A stretch of 64,000 bases of DNA from a virus, in IMG/VR virus record IMGVR_UViG_3300005836_000029, positions 1-64,000 of that record, one strand, 5' to 3'. Within the stretch, counting starts at the first letter, position 1; every line of letters starts with the position of its first letter. Below the pieces are notes generated by a model. It worked only from the letters and a program-made list of their open reading frames with translations. It searched no databases and was not told the DNA's origin. Made by a program: the position numbers and the translations under genes. This document shows, piece after piece, positions 18,332-27,395 of the stretch.

Positions 18332-20605
18332 GTGGCCGACTGGAAGTCATTTCAGATCCCGATCCCGCTCACGCAGGTCGTCGATCCGATCAAGAGCCTG
18401 CTCGAGACCCTGATGATCTTCTTGGAGATCCTCAAGGCCATCCTCGAGACCATCAAGATTTTCTTGCTCGACCTCTTGAACCCGATCAAGGCCCTCGTGG
18501 AGGCGCTCATCGGGCTGCTCATCGAGCTGATTCAAGCCCTGTTGGCCTCCGGTTGCTACATCTACTTCGACATCCCAGACCCCGTGAACGACCCCGACTT
18601 CTCTCGGGTCGCAGGCGGGTATCCGGCCTTCCTCGAACGGTTCGAGGGGTCCCTGTACGACACCAAGGATTTCAACCGCCCGCAGCCGAACGACTTGACG
18701 ACGAGTGGGTTCATTCTCTTCGTCCTCGATGCGGCAAACATCATCGAGCTGATCTTGGCCGTGCAGGCCATCATGCGGCTCTTCGGCAAGGCGTGGAAGT
18801 CGCCTCGGTATGCCGCCCCGGCCAATGTCAAGGCGATCCCGGTCGGCACCTCGGGGGATCCCATCTTGGCGGTGACCTCCCTTTTCACGAAGGGACCCAT
18901 CGAAAAGATCGAACTACAGTGGGACCTGCCTTCGGTCGTCGAGTCTCCTGACCCCGGCTTCTCGGATGCCGTCACGAAGTTGGCCGGCGAGTTCATTCCC
19001 CCCAACTTCCTGATCGAGAAGTCGGTCGACATTCTCCCGACCTCCCAGAAGATCGACATCGCAGACCTGGGTACGACGGATTCCGTTGGGCTTGTCCAGG
19101 TCGATGTACCGACGAAGTTGGACAAAGCTCTCGCTAGCTCCTTCGCAAAGGTTCAGGGTACAACGGTCTTCGCAACGCAGCCGTTGAGGGACAACCAGCA
19201 GGAACCTGTCATCAAGTTCCAGAAGTACATGAAGGCCGATACAACGGCCGGCATCCTGGGAGCTCTGACGGGTACCTTCCGGTTCATCGACGATGATGTC
19301 GAGGTCGGGCACGTCTACTACTACCGTATCCGAGCCTACTCCGGGGACCTCAACCTCGACACGACCAACTTCACCATCGGTGGCCTGCCGACGAGCTACA
19401 ATGCGCTGACGAGCGGCACCAAGAACAACTCCCAAATCCGCTTCTTCGAGTGGCCCTCCAGTGGCGATGAAGTAGTGATGGGGAAGCCGTCGGCGGTCGT
19501 TCGAGCGACGGTTCCTCCCGACCTTGGGGACTTCGATGTCCTCGAGAACCTGCGCCGCCTCTTCTTGGTGGCGTTGTCCCTCGACTTCCACATCCCGTTT
19601 CCGAGGGACAAGAACGGGGCGGCGGTGGTGTCGGTAGGACCCCCTGTGATTCCCTTGCAGTTCGATGCGACTGGAAATCCCGTAGCGCCGACGCCTCCGA
19701 GTGCTGTCGGCAAGGGGTCCCTGACCAATCAGGCATCCAGGCTTGCAGGGTTTCAGAGCAGCCTCCTTGTCGGCAAGCTCGCGGGTCTGGACGCTCCGGG
19801 CGATGCCTTCAGTGACCCCGGACTGGCAGACCTCACGGTCATGCCCTGGCAGCGGTTCAACGTCAGGAACACGGCAGCAAGGCTCGCCAATGGGGTCGCT
19901 TCGGCGATGCTCAGTCTCAACGGTGGCGAAGTCACGACCTTTCAGAACTACATGCAGGGGAACCCTCCACGTGGACCCGTCTCGACACAATTCCAGAATG
20001 TGCCAGGGAACCCACCCCTCTCGACACTGAGTGGCATTTGTTTCGCGTTCACGACTCCTGAGGACCCCAAGGTCACTCCCAACACGAACCAGACGCTCAC
20101 GACGTTCCTGGCTGCCTACGACGACACCAAGCTTCGGCAGAACGTCCTGACGGTCGTGACCTTCCTCAAGAACTTCACCTTGGGTGGCGTTCCCCCGGAC
20201 TGGATCTCGGTCTCGCCTCTCCGCGACCTCATCCCGTGGGCGATGGCCTTGCTCTACGACATCGTGGCCAAGATCCAGGCGTTGCTCGACGCCTTCCAGG
20301 GATTTTTGGACGAGATCGTCAAGTTCATCGACAACCTGGAGCGCAAGATCGACGCCATGGAGACCTTCGTCCAGTTCCTGATTGACATCCTCGACTTCAT
20401 CGAGGACCTGAACTTCGGGGTCTTCGTGTTGGCCGCCAACAATCTCAGCGGGGATGTGTCGACCTGGGTGACGACGATCGACGAGGCAACCGGGTCTCCT
20501 CCGCCGAGCGGACCAGGAGGGTACACGGCAGGCATCTGCATCGCCTACGCGCTCTTCAGCCCGGGAGCCTTGGTCACGGCTCTACAGACGATCTTCGGCG
20601 GATAA
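18332..20605 (+). CDS. Structural protein with amphipathic helical ends and Fn3-like core
   Basis: A 757-aa protein with a GTG start. Residues about 15-75 are a long run of hydrophobic or amphipathic helix ('LLETLMIFLEILKAILETI', 'LVEALIGLLIELIQALLA'), and a comparable helical segment lies near residues 630-700 ('LDAFQGFLDEIVKFIDNLE'). Between them is a beta-rich part where 'PANVKAIPVG' and 'VGHVYYYRIRAYSGD' resemble a fibronectin type III fold. The end is Gly/Pro-rich and hydrophobic. It belongs to the baseplate block by position. The helical ends could be assembly coiled coils or could insert in membranes on infection; the sequence does not decide. Confidence 0.6.
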   Translation: MADWKSFQIPIPLTQVVDPIKSLLETLMIFLEILKAILETIKIFLLDLLNPIKALVEALIGLLIELIQALLASGCYIYFDIPDPVNDPDFSRVAGGYPAFLERFEGSLYDTKDFNRPQPNDLTTSGFILFVLDAANIIELILAVQAIMRLFGKAWKSPRYAAPANVKAIPVGTSGDPILAVTSLFTKGPIEKIELQWDLPSVVESPDPGFSDAVTKLAGEFIPPNFLIEKSVDILPTSQKIDIADLGTTDSVGLVQVDVPTKLDKALASSFAKVQGTTVFATQPLRDNQQEPVIKFQKYMKADTTAGILGALTGTFRFIDDDVEVGHVYYYRIRAYSGDLNLDTTNFTIGGLPTSYNALTSGTKNNSQIRFFEWPSSGDEVVMGKPSAVVRATVPPDLGDFDVLENLRRLFLVALSLDFHIPFPRDKNGAAVVSVGPPVIPLQFDATGNPVAPTPPSAVGKGSLTNQASRLAGFQSSLLVGKLAGLDAPGDAFSDPGLADLTVMPWQRFNVRNTAARLANGVASAMLSLNGGEVTTFQNYMQGNPPRGPVSTQFQNVPGNPPLSTLSGICFAFTTPEDPKVTPNTNQTLTTFLAAYDDTKLRQNVLTVVTFLKNFTLGGVPPDWISVSPLRDLIPWAMALLYDIVAKIQALLDAFQGFLDEIVKFIDNLERKIDAMETFVQFLIDILDFIEDLNFGVFVLAANNLSGDVSTWVTTIDEATGSPPPSGPGGYTAGICIAYALFSPGALVTALQTIFGG

Positions 20606-20635
20606 AGCACTTGGGCCCCGTGAGAAGAGGAAGCC

Positions 20636-21448
20636 ATGGCCTACGATTGGCTCGGGACATTCAACAAAAGCCAGCTCGATCGGTTCTTGGCCTTCGCTCG
20701 TTCGCAGGTGCCCCTGATCGACGCTAGGATCAACCACCTCTCCGCTGAGATGGCACGGATCGGGTCCATCGCCTTCATCTACAACCAGGGGGTGCCCTCC
20801 AGCTTCTCAGTCGATCCGGCCTCCTACCTCGGCAAGCTCATCGCCGTGTACGAGGTCATGGGGGGAGACCCGTTCAAAGACCTTCGTGTGCGGGCAAAGA
20901 CCGACCCGGTTTTCGCTGTCCGGTCGACGGAGTTCAATCCCGTCCAGTACATGTCGAACGGGGAGGTCATCGGGGCCAAGGGCCTGGCGGATGCTGCGAC
21001 CGCCGAGATGATGCGGAAGGCCAAGACCTGGCTGAGCGAGACGCTCCGGTATCGATTCGGCCGGTTGGAGCGCAAGATCCGGAGGGCGATGGACTACGCC
21101 GACTCCCTCCAGAATGAGATCGATGTCCTCGAAACGATCAAGTCGACGGTCGAGACGGCGGACTCCTTCGAGCAGCTCGCCGCTCAGATGTCCACGCTCA
21201 TCAGCGACCCCAACTACCGGGCGATCTACGACGACCTCGGCAAGGACCCATTTGGTCTCACGACCTACGCTCCGTTCAGCTCCTACGATGTCGTCAACTC
21301 CTCCGACCCGAACATCCCTGTTCGATCCTCGGATACGGCCCAGAGGCAGAACACTGGGTTCGTAGGGCCTGAAGAGGTTGGCGAAGAGACGACCACGACC
21401 CTTGCTGCCGAACAAGCTGCCGAAGAAGCTGCGGGGACGACGGTATGA
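20636..21448 (+). CDS. Baseplate-region structural protein, unknown
   Basis: A 270-aa protein with a good ribosome binding site (AGAGGAAG) before its ATG. The first two-thirds is mostly helical ('LDRFLAFARSQVPLIDARI', 'LSETLRYRFGRLERKIRRA'), and the C-terminal 60 residues are Thr/Glu/Ala-rich and probably disordered. Its last four bases overlap the start of the gp25-like gene (ATGA). It is likely a wedge or wedge-connector component because it is coupled to the gp25-like and J-like genes. No family recognised. Confidence 0.5.
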   Translation: MAYDWLGTFNKSQLDRFLAFARSQVPLIDARINHLSAEMARIGSIAFIYNQGVPSSFSVDPASYLGKLIAVYEVMGGDPFKDLRVRAKTDPVFAVRSTEFNPVQYMSNGEVIGAKGLADAATAEMMRKAKTWLSETLRYRFGRLERKIRRAMDYADSLQNEIDVLETIKSTVETADSFEQLAAQMSTLISDPNYRAIYDDLGKDPFGLTTYAPFSSYDVVNSSDPNIPVRSSDTAQRQNTGFVGPEEVGEETTTTLAAEQAAEEAAGTTV

Positions 21449-22584
21449 GTTTCGACCGCAAGATCGACTTCGTGTGCCCGCACCTGGTCGTCGAAGAGGC
21501 TCTGTTCCTCAACCAGGACCGTGTGACAGTCCGACCCTTGCGTCCTATCGCTTCGGCCAATTCCGTCCATGTTCGTGTGGACAGTGCGATCGAAATCCCA
21601 TCGCAGGGTATCTACTTGCCGGCCATCGGCTTTGTCAGCAAGCAAGGGTCGTTCAACATCCGGTCAGGCGTCAACGATACGCTCACCTTGAAGGTGAACG
21701 ACGGAGCGGAGCAGACCGTCCAGATCGAACACGGGGAGAAGCTCTCAGCACGTGAGATCGCTCGCCGTCTGAATGAGGTCGCTGCCGACGTCTTGTTCGA
21801 CTTGTCGCCCTCGGGCCGGCTGCGAGTACAGACGCAACGCAAGGGCCGGGATGCCACCCTCATGGTGCGTCCGACGGCGATGGCGACGACTCTTGGATTC
21901 CCAACCAACCGGCAATGGCGAGGGACTTCGCCCTATCCCGGATGGTCGCTGGTCGCCGACACCAAAACTCTGCTCGATCGACCGACCCGTCTCATCATCT
22001 TCGACCGTCCCCTTCGCGGCTTTCTCGAGTACGTCGAATTGACCTACACCACTGTCCGGCAAGAATGCCGGCGGTGCGGAGGACTGGGCGTCGAGAACGA
22101 CTGGCGCTACGGAGCCCACGGAGAACTGTTCGAAGTCCGGGATGAAGCCCTCCTTCTCCAAGAGATCCAGAAGATCATCTACACCTTCCAGGGGTCCAAT
22201 TCGTTCCACATCTGGTACGGCACTCAGATCCTGGAGACATCGGGCAAGAAGCTGAGCTCCTCCGGCATCGTGCAGACCTTCATCATCAACGACATCCGGG
22301 AAGCCTTCCGCCGCTGGCAGAACATCAAGAAACAGCAGGAGGAGGCTCTCGGGCAGGTCGTTTCCGACGGCGAGTACCCCTTCCGCCTGCTGGAGACCAA
22401 GGTAACCCCTAGCACTCAGGACCCGACGGTCGTGTTCGTTTCTGTGACGCTTCAGAGCCGATCCCAGAAGCCCATCACCATCGAGCGTGGAGTCCAGATC
22501 CCGTTGCCGGCCGACATTCTCGGGGCATCGACGCAAGATGGCGTGATCGGTCAGTCCCTCAGCAACTTCGTGCTCACTGGGTAA
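21445..22584 (+). CDS. gp25-like baseplate wedge protein with N-terminal extension
   Basis: A 379-aa protein. The C-terminal part (about residues 225-370) resembles the gp25/W wedge family: 'LLQEIQKIIYTFQGSNSF' and 'HIWYGTQILETSGK', followed by a helix and a beta strand pair ('TVVFVSVTLQSRSQKPITI'). The N-terminal part is extra and contains 'CRRCGG' (Cys208, Cys211), perhaps metal-binding. T4 gp25 is much shorter (about 130 residues), so this is an expanded form. It lies immediately upstream of the baseplate-J gene, matching the W-J (gp25-gp6) order seen in contractile tails. The family assignment is from memory of the pattern. Confidence 0.6.
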   Translation: MSFDRKIDFVCPHLVVEEALFLNQDRVTVRPLRPIASANSVHVRVDSAIEIPSQGIYLPAIGFVSKQGSFNIRSGVNDTLTLKVNDGAEQTVQIEHGEKLSAREIARRLNEVAADVLFDLSPSGRLRVQTQRKGRDATLMVRPTAMATTLGFPTNRQWRGTSPYPGWSLVADTKTLLDRPTRLIIFDRPLRGFLEYVELTYTTVRQECRRCGGLGVENDWRYGAHGELFEVRDEALLLQEIQKIIYTFQGSNSFHIWYGTQILETSGKKLSSSGIVQTFIINDIREAFRRWQNIKKQQEEALGQVVSDGEYPFRLLETKVTPSTQDPTVVFVSVTLQSRSQKPITIERGVQIPLPADILGASTQDGVIGQSLSNFVLTG

Positions 22585-22586
22585 GC

Positions 22587-25500
22587 ATGGCTACAGCACC
22601 TAAGATCAACCTCCGAGACGGCAGTGGCACGACGCAGGAGCTCGTCTTCACGACGAACCAAGAGTTCATCGTGGTCGATGGGGTCGTGGATACCAATACC
22701 GTCGCCATGCAAGTCTCCGTCAACGACGCTCCCTTCACGTCCGACCCTACGTTGATCGAGCTCGACGGGATCAACTTCACCTTCCCCAATCCGGCCTCGT
22801 ACCCTGACGGATACCCGCTCGAACTAGGGGTCGATACGATTCGGTTCAGGGCGATCGACATCGTGGGGTCCGTCAGTGCCATCAGCACGGTCACGGTTAC
22901 CCGCATCGCCACCCTTACCACGAGCCTGGACCTCATCCCTACCGGGATCAAGGTGCGCCGACTTCGGAATGCGGTCGACATCCTTGCCGCCAAGGAGCCG
23001 ACAGGCGATCAGGTGTTCGGCTTCGAGTTCCGTGGCTTCAACATCTACGCCTCGACTTCCCCTGCGGGCACCACCGGATACTTCAGGGTCAACGAGAGCC
23101 CTGTTACCGAGCAGTCCACAGTCTACGACGAGGACCTCCTCGACGTGGACTCGAGCCAGGTCATTTTCACTCCGGATGATGGGACGACAGTCATCCGAGT
23201 CCGGCTCTCGGAGGAGAACGAATTCGGAACCGAAATCGGTACGATCCTGGATCGTCGTACGAGTCTCGGGACTGCTTCAGGCGAGCTCAAGTTCGCTCAG
23301 ACCCTTCAGAGCCGCACGCTGACCCAGTACTACTTCTTCCGGCACAATCGGCTCGGGGGTCTGGGGATCCTCAACTCGGACCAGTGGACGGACGTACCGG
23401 ATACGGACCCGCTCTACTACGTCGTGACGGCGGTCTACTTCGACACGGTGACGAACAGCGAGTTCGAGACCCCTTACTCGCAAGAGGTCCTTGGTCTGCC
23501 TTTCGTCATCGATACGGCCATCAGGGATTTGCCTGGGCGCACCCAGCTACAAGTCGTCCTCGACTTCGTGGATGCCATCCAGAGGATCAACCAGGAGGTC
23601 ACTCTGATTCCTGGTTCGACGACCCGGGACATCAGCATCGACCCGTTCTCCTCCGAAGCAGAACGCATCTGGTTCATCGTCGACTTCGTTCACCGGTCTC
23701 AGAGCTTCCTCACGCTCCTCCAGATCGACGATGCCAACGGGGACGGGGTGAGCGACCCTGTTGCGGGTTCGTCGTACAAGCAGGCGCTCAAGGCGGCCCT
23801 CGGCTTCCAGTCCGACTCGGCTGTCCAGACCCTGATCAACACCCAGTTCGACAAGCTCGCAGGGAACTTCCAACGGACCCGCTTGCCGGGTCGTCCTGCT
23901 ACCGGCCAAGTCGTCTTCTACACGACGACAAGGCCCACGCGAGACATCGTGATCGCCTCGGGCACTATCGTGTCCTCGAATGTCGACGCCACCAACGGCT
24001 TGCCCGCAGCCCGATTCGTGGTCGGAGGTACGTTCGTCCTCTCGGCAGCGAATGCGGCAGCCTTCTTCAACTTCAACACCCAGCGCTACGAGATCACCGT
24101 AGACATCGTAGCCCAGAACGTAGGAGCCGCTGGCAACCGCTCGGCCGGCTCCATCAAGAACGTGGTGACCCCGGTCGGAGGACTTCTGGTCACGAACACC
24201 GAGGCGACCGTCTTCGGCACCGACCAGGAGTCGAATACGGACCTGGCAACGCGAGCCGAACTGGGTTTCGTCTCCGTGGACACAGGGACCGAAGGAGGCT
24301 ACGCAGCAACCGCCGCAGCTCAGGTCGGCGTCATCAAGTCCAAGATCGTCAAGAGCGGGGACACGCTCATGATGCGGGACTACGACGAGGTGCGGCACAA
24401 GCACATCGGCGGCAAGGTCGACGTCTGGGTCCAGGGTCTCCGGGAACGTACGGTGAGCGAACGCTTCTCCTTCACGTTCAGCGTAGCCCGGGATATCCGT
24501 TGCCAGATCATCGACGTCGTGAACTTGGTCTTCCGGGTTCTCGACCCGCAGGTGACCCCGGACACCCCCATCGTCGAGATCCTCGACAACATGGCTCAAG
24601 GACTGGGCGTTCGGAATGCCACCAAGGGTCAAGACTACGACCTCACGGGCGTGACGATCCTCGACTTCGAGACGTTCCAGCTCAGTACGGCCGTTTCCCA
24701 GCCCGTCACGGCCTTCGATGATGTCATCATCGCCGACTTCAGGTTCAGGGCGATCAACCTTTTCACGTTCACCTTCCAACCGGTGAGGCGTGTGACCTCT
24801 GTCTCGGGAGAGGTGTCAGGAGCCCTCGACCCTCTTCTCGGCTACCAGCTCTACAAGACCGATGACCCCCTCCTCGAAGGGGAGAGCACCATCGCCAAGA
24901 ACTATCTCGTCATCAACCAGATCGGGGGCATCCCCAGCGGAGCCTCCCTCACGATCAACGACGAGCGCCACACGATGATCGGATTCTTCGAGGAGCCCCT
25001 CAAGAACATCGGGGTGAACACTGCCACGTTGAGGGTCTTCAACGTGGACAGGACGATCGAGTACGACGGCCCCGGCACGGTCGATCCCGACTTCGAGATC
25101 ATCGAGGGAACGGCCACCACCCCGGCAAAATTCCTCCGAACGTCCACCTCGTTGATTCTGAGCGGCCAGGTGGTCTCCGTCGACTACGACCACGACGAGA
25201 ACTTCACGGTCACCTACGTGATCAACGACCTTCTCCAGCAGCTCCAGCGGACCATCAACTCGAAGAGGCACATCACGGCCGATGTCCTCGTCAAGCAGGC
25301 GATCCTCAACTCGGTTGAGCTCGAGACGACGGTCCAGCTCAAGCGAGGGGCCACGAAAGACACGACCGATCCGGCCGTTCGGAGCTCGGTCAGCCTCGAA
25401 CTGAACCAGAAGATCATCGGCCAGGGGTCGGCTCAGTCGGACCTCATCAACGCGATCGATTCGACGACTGGGGTCGACTTCCAAGTCATCCCCCTGGCTC

Positions 25501-26030
25501 GAATGGGCTACGCCGACGGAAGCTTGAAGCTCAGGGAAACGGTCCTTCCTTCTTCGGCTCGGACGTCGAGTCTCGACATCGGCGGCAACCAGGTGTTCAT
25601 CCTGACGAACTCCTTGAAATACCCCACGACGGATGGAGGCGGCCTCACCACGGAACACCGGGGAGTGTTTCAGGATGACGAAGCCCTGACGCTCTCCACC
25701 TTGGTCTCCAACGTCGGGCAGAATGCGAACCAGGCGTACATCATTGGATCGGATGGGGCGATCATCACGGGCTACAGTGATGACGCCACCCTCATCGCCG
25801 ATGGTTTCACCGACCCGACCGACATCGAGGCCGAGCGTGTGAAGCGTACAGGCAACCATGTCCTCGTGAGCCTCTCAGGAGCAGGATCGCCTCCGGATGC
25901 GCCTGAGAACCACAGCTACGCCGCGAGCTACGTCATCCGAAACGACAAGGGTCCCCACGACATCACGGCCTCCGAGGTGGAGTTCATCGACCTCGGGAAC
26001 TTCACCTTGACCTTCAGGGAGGCGACCTAG
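22587..26030 (+). CDS. Baseplate J-like wedge protein (gp6-like)
   Basis: A 1147-aa protein. Residues about 510-570 carry the Baseplate_J hallmark: 'GAAGNRSAGSIKNVV', then 'GTDQESNTDLATRAELGFVS' and a glycine-rich turn. The N-terminal 450 residues are beta-rich with Ig/Fn-like strands, and the C-terminal 450 residues are a further mixed region. Typical J proteins are 300-650 residues, so this has extra domains on both sides. It would form the wedge arms that trigger sheath contraction. The flanking gp25-like and tail-protein-I-like genes, with overlapping or near-overlapping ends, support the call. Confidence 0.8.
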   Translation: MATAPKINLRDGSGTTQELVFTTNQEFIVVDGVVDTNTVAMQVSVNDAPFTSDPTLIELDGINFTFPNPASYPDGYPLELGVDTIRFRAIDIVGSVSAISTVTVTRIATLTTSLDLIPTGIKVRRLRNAVDILAAKEPTGDQVFGFEFRGFNIYASTSPAGTTGYFRVNESPVTEQSTVYDEDLLDVDSSQVIFTPDDGTTVIRVRLSEENEFGTEIGTILDRRTSLGTASGELKFAQTLQSRTLTQYYFFRHNRLGGLGILNSDQWTDVPDTDPLYYVVTAVYFDTVTNSEFETPYSQEVLGLPFVIDTAIRDLPGRTQLQVVLDFVDAIQRINQEVTLIPGSTTRDISIDPFSSEAERIWFIVDFVHRSQSFLTLLQIDDANGDGVSDPVAGSSYKQALKAALGFQSDSAVQTLINTQFDKLAGNFQRTRLPGRPATGQVVFYTTTRPTRDIVIASGTIVSSNVDATNGLPAARFVVGGTFVLSAANAAAFFNFNTQRYEITVDIVAQNVGAAGNRSAGSIKNVVTPVGGLLVTNTEATVFGTDQESNTDLATRAELGFVSVDTGTEGGYAATAAAQVGVIKSKIVKSGDTLMMRDYDEVRHKHIGGKVDVWVQGLRERTVSERFSFTFSVARDIRCQIIDVVNLVFRVLDPQVTPDTPIVEILDNMAQGLGVRNATKGQDYDLTGVTILDFETFQLSTAVSQPVTAFDDVIIADFRFRAINLFTFTFQPVRRVTSVSGEVSGALDPLLGYQLYKTDDPLLEGESTIAKNYLVINQIGGIPSGASLTINDERHTMIGFFEEPLKNIGVNTATLRVFNVDRTIEYDGPGTVDPDFEIIEGTATTPAKFLRTSTSLILSGQVVSVDYDHDENFTVTYVINDLLQQLQRTINSKRHITADVLVKQAILNSVELETTVQLKRGATKDTTDPAVRSSVSLELNQKIIGQGSAQSDLINAIDSTTGVDFQVIPLARMGYADGSLKLRETVLPSSARTSSLDIGGNQVFILTNSLKYPTTDGGGLTTEHRGVFQDDEALTLSTLVSNVGQNANQAYIIGSDGAIITGYSDDATLIADGFTDPTDIEAERVKRTGNHVLVSLSGAGSPPDAPENHSYAASYVIRNDKGPHDITASEVEFIDLGNFTLTFREAT

Positions 26031-26839
26031 TGCCTAGGTTCACGCTCGATCCCTCACGGGTCAATTTTTCGATCTACCGTCGGGGCAAGGAGTACAACCT
26101 CCGGGTCCTTCAGCGGGCTCAGAGCATCTTCTCGAACCTCCTGAACCTCCTGCCGTCGAACTACATCTCGGCCGTCCAGGGACCGAACTACACCCTCGAG
26201 TTGAAGGCCGTTGCGGTCGAGCTCGCCAAGATCGAGCTTGCCCTGGAGGACATCGACCTCGACCTCGACTACAGGTACACGCGGACGGAGTTCCTCTACA
26301 GCATCATCGGCTACCTCGTCTTCCTGAACGGGCGGCTCCCGGCCTTGGAGTTCGATGACGCCGAATTCCGGAAGTTCTTGCTGAACCTCATCCGGATCTA
26401 TTTCCAGGGGTCGGTCCCGCAGTCGATCAAGGACGCCACGGCCCTGTTCATCTCGGATGACTTCGAGGTCCTCGAGAACTTTCTCCTGACGCGAACGGGT
26501 GGCAGCGGGCTCGACATCTCGGACGAGTTCGGGTTCCAGATCACGATCGAGACGGGCGGCGTGTTCCCCCCGAACATTTTCGACCTCGAGTCGAGCCTCC
26601 GGGTCATCCTCGACGTCATTCGACCGGCGCACACCCTGTTTCGGATTCGGTACGTTTTCCGAGACAACTACAACCCGAACGAACCGAGCGGCCAGATCAT
26701 CGACGCCATGCGGTGGCGTCTCGCGAACTACTACTACGAGGACTACCGCTCGTACTGGCTGGGGATCAGGGATCGGGACCGCCTTGGCCGCAAGGAGAGC
26801 CAAGCGGTCGTGGACGAGGACCACAGCTCGGACTTCTGA
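26030..26839 (+). CDS. Tail protein I-like / baseplate wedge connector
   Basis: A 269-aa protein with a GTG start sharing one base with the J-gene stop. The order J then I matches P2-type baseplates. Helical N-terminus ('FSNLLNLLPSNYISAVQG', 'LAKIELALEDIDLDLDYR') and the C-terminal signature 'LDVIRPAHTLFRIRYVF' are similar in kind to phage proteins that link the wedge to tail fibres. The end is acidic and Tyr-rich ('WRLANYYYEDYRSYW'). A role in attaching the following fibre proteins is inferred from position. Confidence 0.6.
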   Translation: MPRFTLDPSRVNFSIYRRGKEYNLRVLQRAQSIFSNLLNLLPSNYISAVQGPNYTLELKAVAVELAKIELALEDIDLDLDYRYTRTEFLYSIIGYLVFLNGRLPALEFDDAEFRKFLLNLIRIYFQGSVPQSIKDATALFISDDFEVLENFLLTRTGGSGLDISDEFGFQITIETGGVFPPNIFDLESSLRVILDVIRPAHTLFRIRYVFRDNYNPNEPSGQIIDAMRWRLANYYYEDYRSYWLGIRDRDRLGRKESQAVVDEDHSSDF

Positions 26840-26844
26840 CTTCC

Positions 26845-26874
26845 TTTGATACCCCGTTTCCAGAGGAGAACCTC
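26845..26874 (+). promoter_or_regulatory. Leader with repeated TTTGATACCCC and weak RBS hairpin
   Basis: The 35-base gap before the gene at 26875 contains TTTGATACCCC (26845-26855), also found exactly at 12000-12010 at another operon-like break. A GAGG/CCTC pair (26863-26866 with 26871-26874) could fold over the AGAGGAG ribosome binding site. The stem is only four pairs, so control by structure is uncertain. The repeated 11-mer may be a phage promoter element. Confidence 0.3.
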
Positions 26875-27387
26875 ATGTCGGAGAGCTACCGTGTCCGCGC
26901 CTTCTGCACGATCCGTCACGAAGTCGCGTACGACTACGACGAGAAGCGAGGGATCTACCTCCGTCGCCTAGAATCTGAGGAGACGGTCGGCAACCTGATC
27001 CTGGATGGCGGGCTGGTAGCGATCCACACGTACATCTACGGGACGACGACGCAGAGGACCTCGGCGGGGCTCGGGACGGGGTTCAACTACATCGCCCTGT
27101 CGAACGACCCGAGCTCCCCGGCGGCGGGGGACACAGCCCTGGCTGGGGAGCTCTCGGGCAACGGCCTGGACCGAACGCAGGGGGCGGTGACCTTGCCGAC
27201 GGGCTCCGGCACCGTGACGACGATCTTCAACCAGTTCACCTTCACCGGTGGCTCTCAAGGAGTGCAGAAGACGGCCCTCTTCGACGCGGCCAGCATCGGC
27301 TTGATGGCCCACGAGATCCTCTTCACGGCACGGCTCCTGACCACGAACGACACGCTGTCCATGACCTTCCAGATCACCGCCACGTGA
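26875..27387 (+). CDS. Tail fibre-associated protein
   Basis: A 170-aa protein. I chose the ATG at 26875 because AGAGGAG precedes it at good spacing; the longer frame has no such site. The layout '...VGNLILDGGLVAIHTYIYG...FNYIALSNDPSSPAAGDTALAGEL...' is similar to the gene at 37934 ('LRNLVVLDASILIARLM...ALAVGTG...'), so both may share a small beta-sandwich fold seen near fibre genes. First gene of the fibre cluster. Probable role: fibre component or connector. Confidence 0.5.
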   Translation: MSESYRVRAFCTIRHEVAYDYDEKRGIYLRRLESEETVGNLILDGGLVAIHTYIYGTTTQRTSAGLGTGFNYIALSNDPSSPAAGDTALAGELSGNGLDRTQGAVTLPTGSGTVTTIFNQFTFTGGSQGVQKTALFDAASIGLMAHEILFTARLLTTNDTLSMTFQITAT

Positions 27388-27395
27388 GGTAGCCG

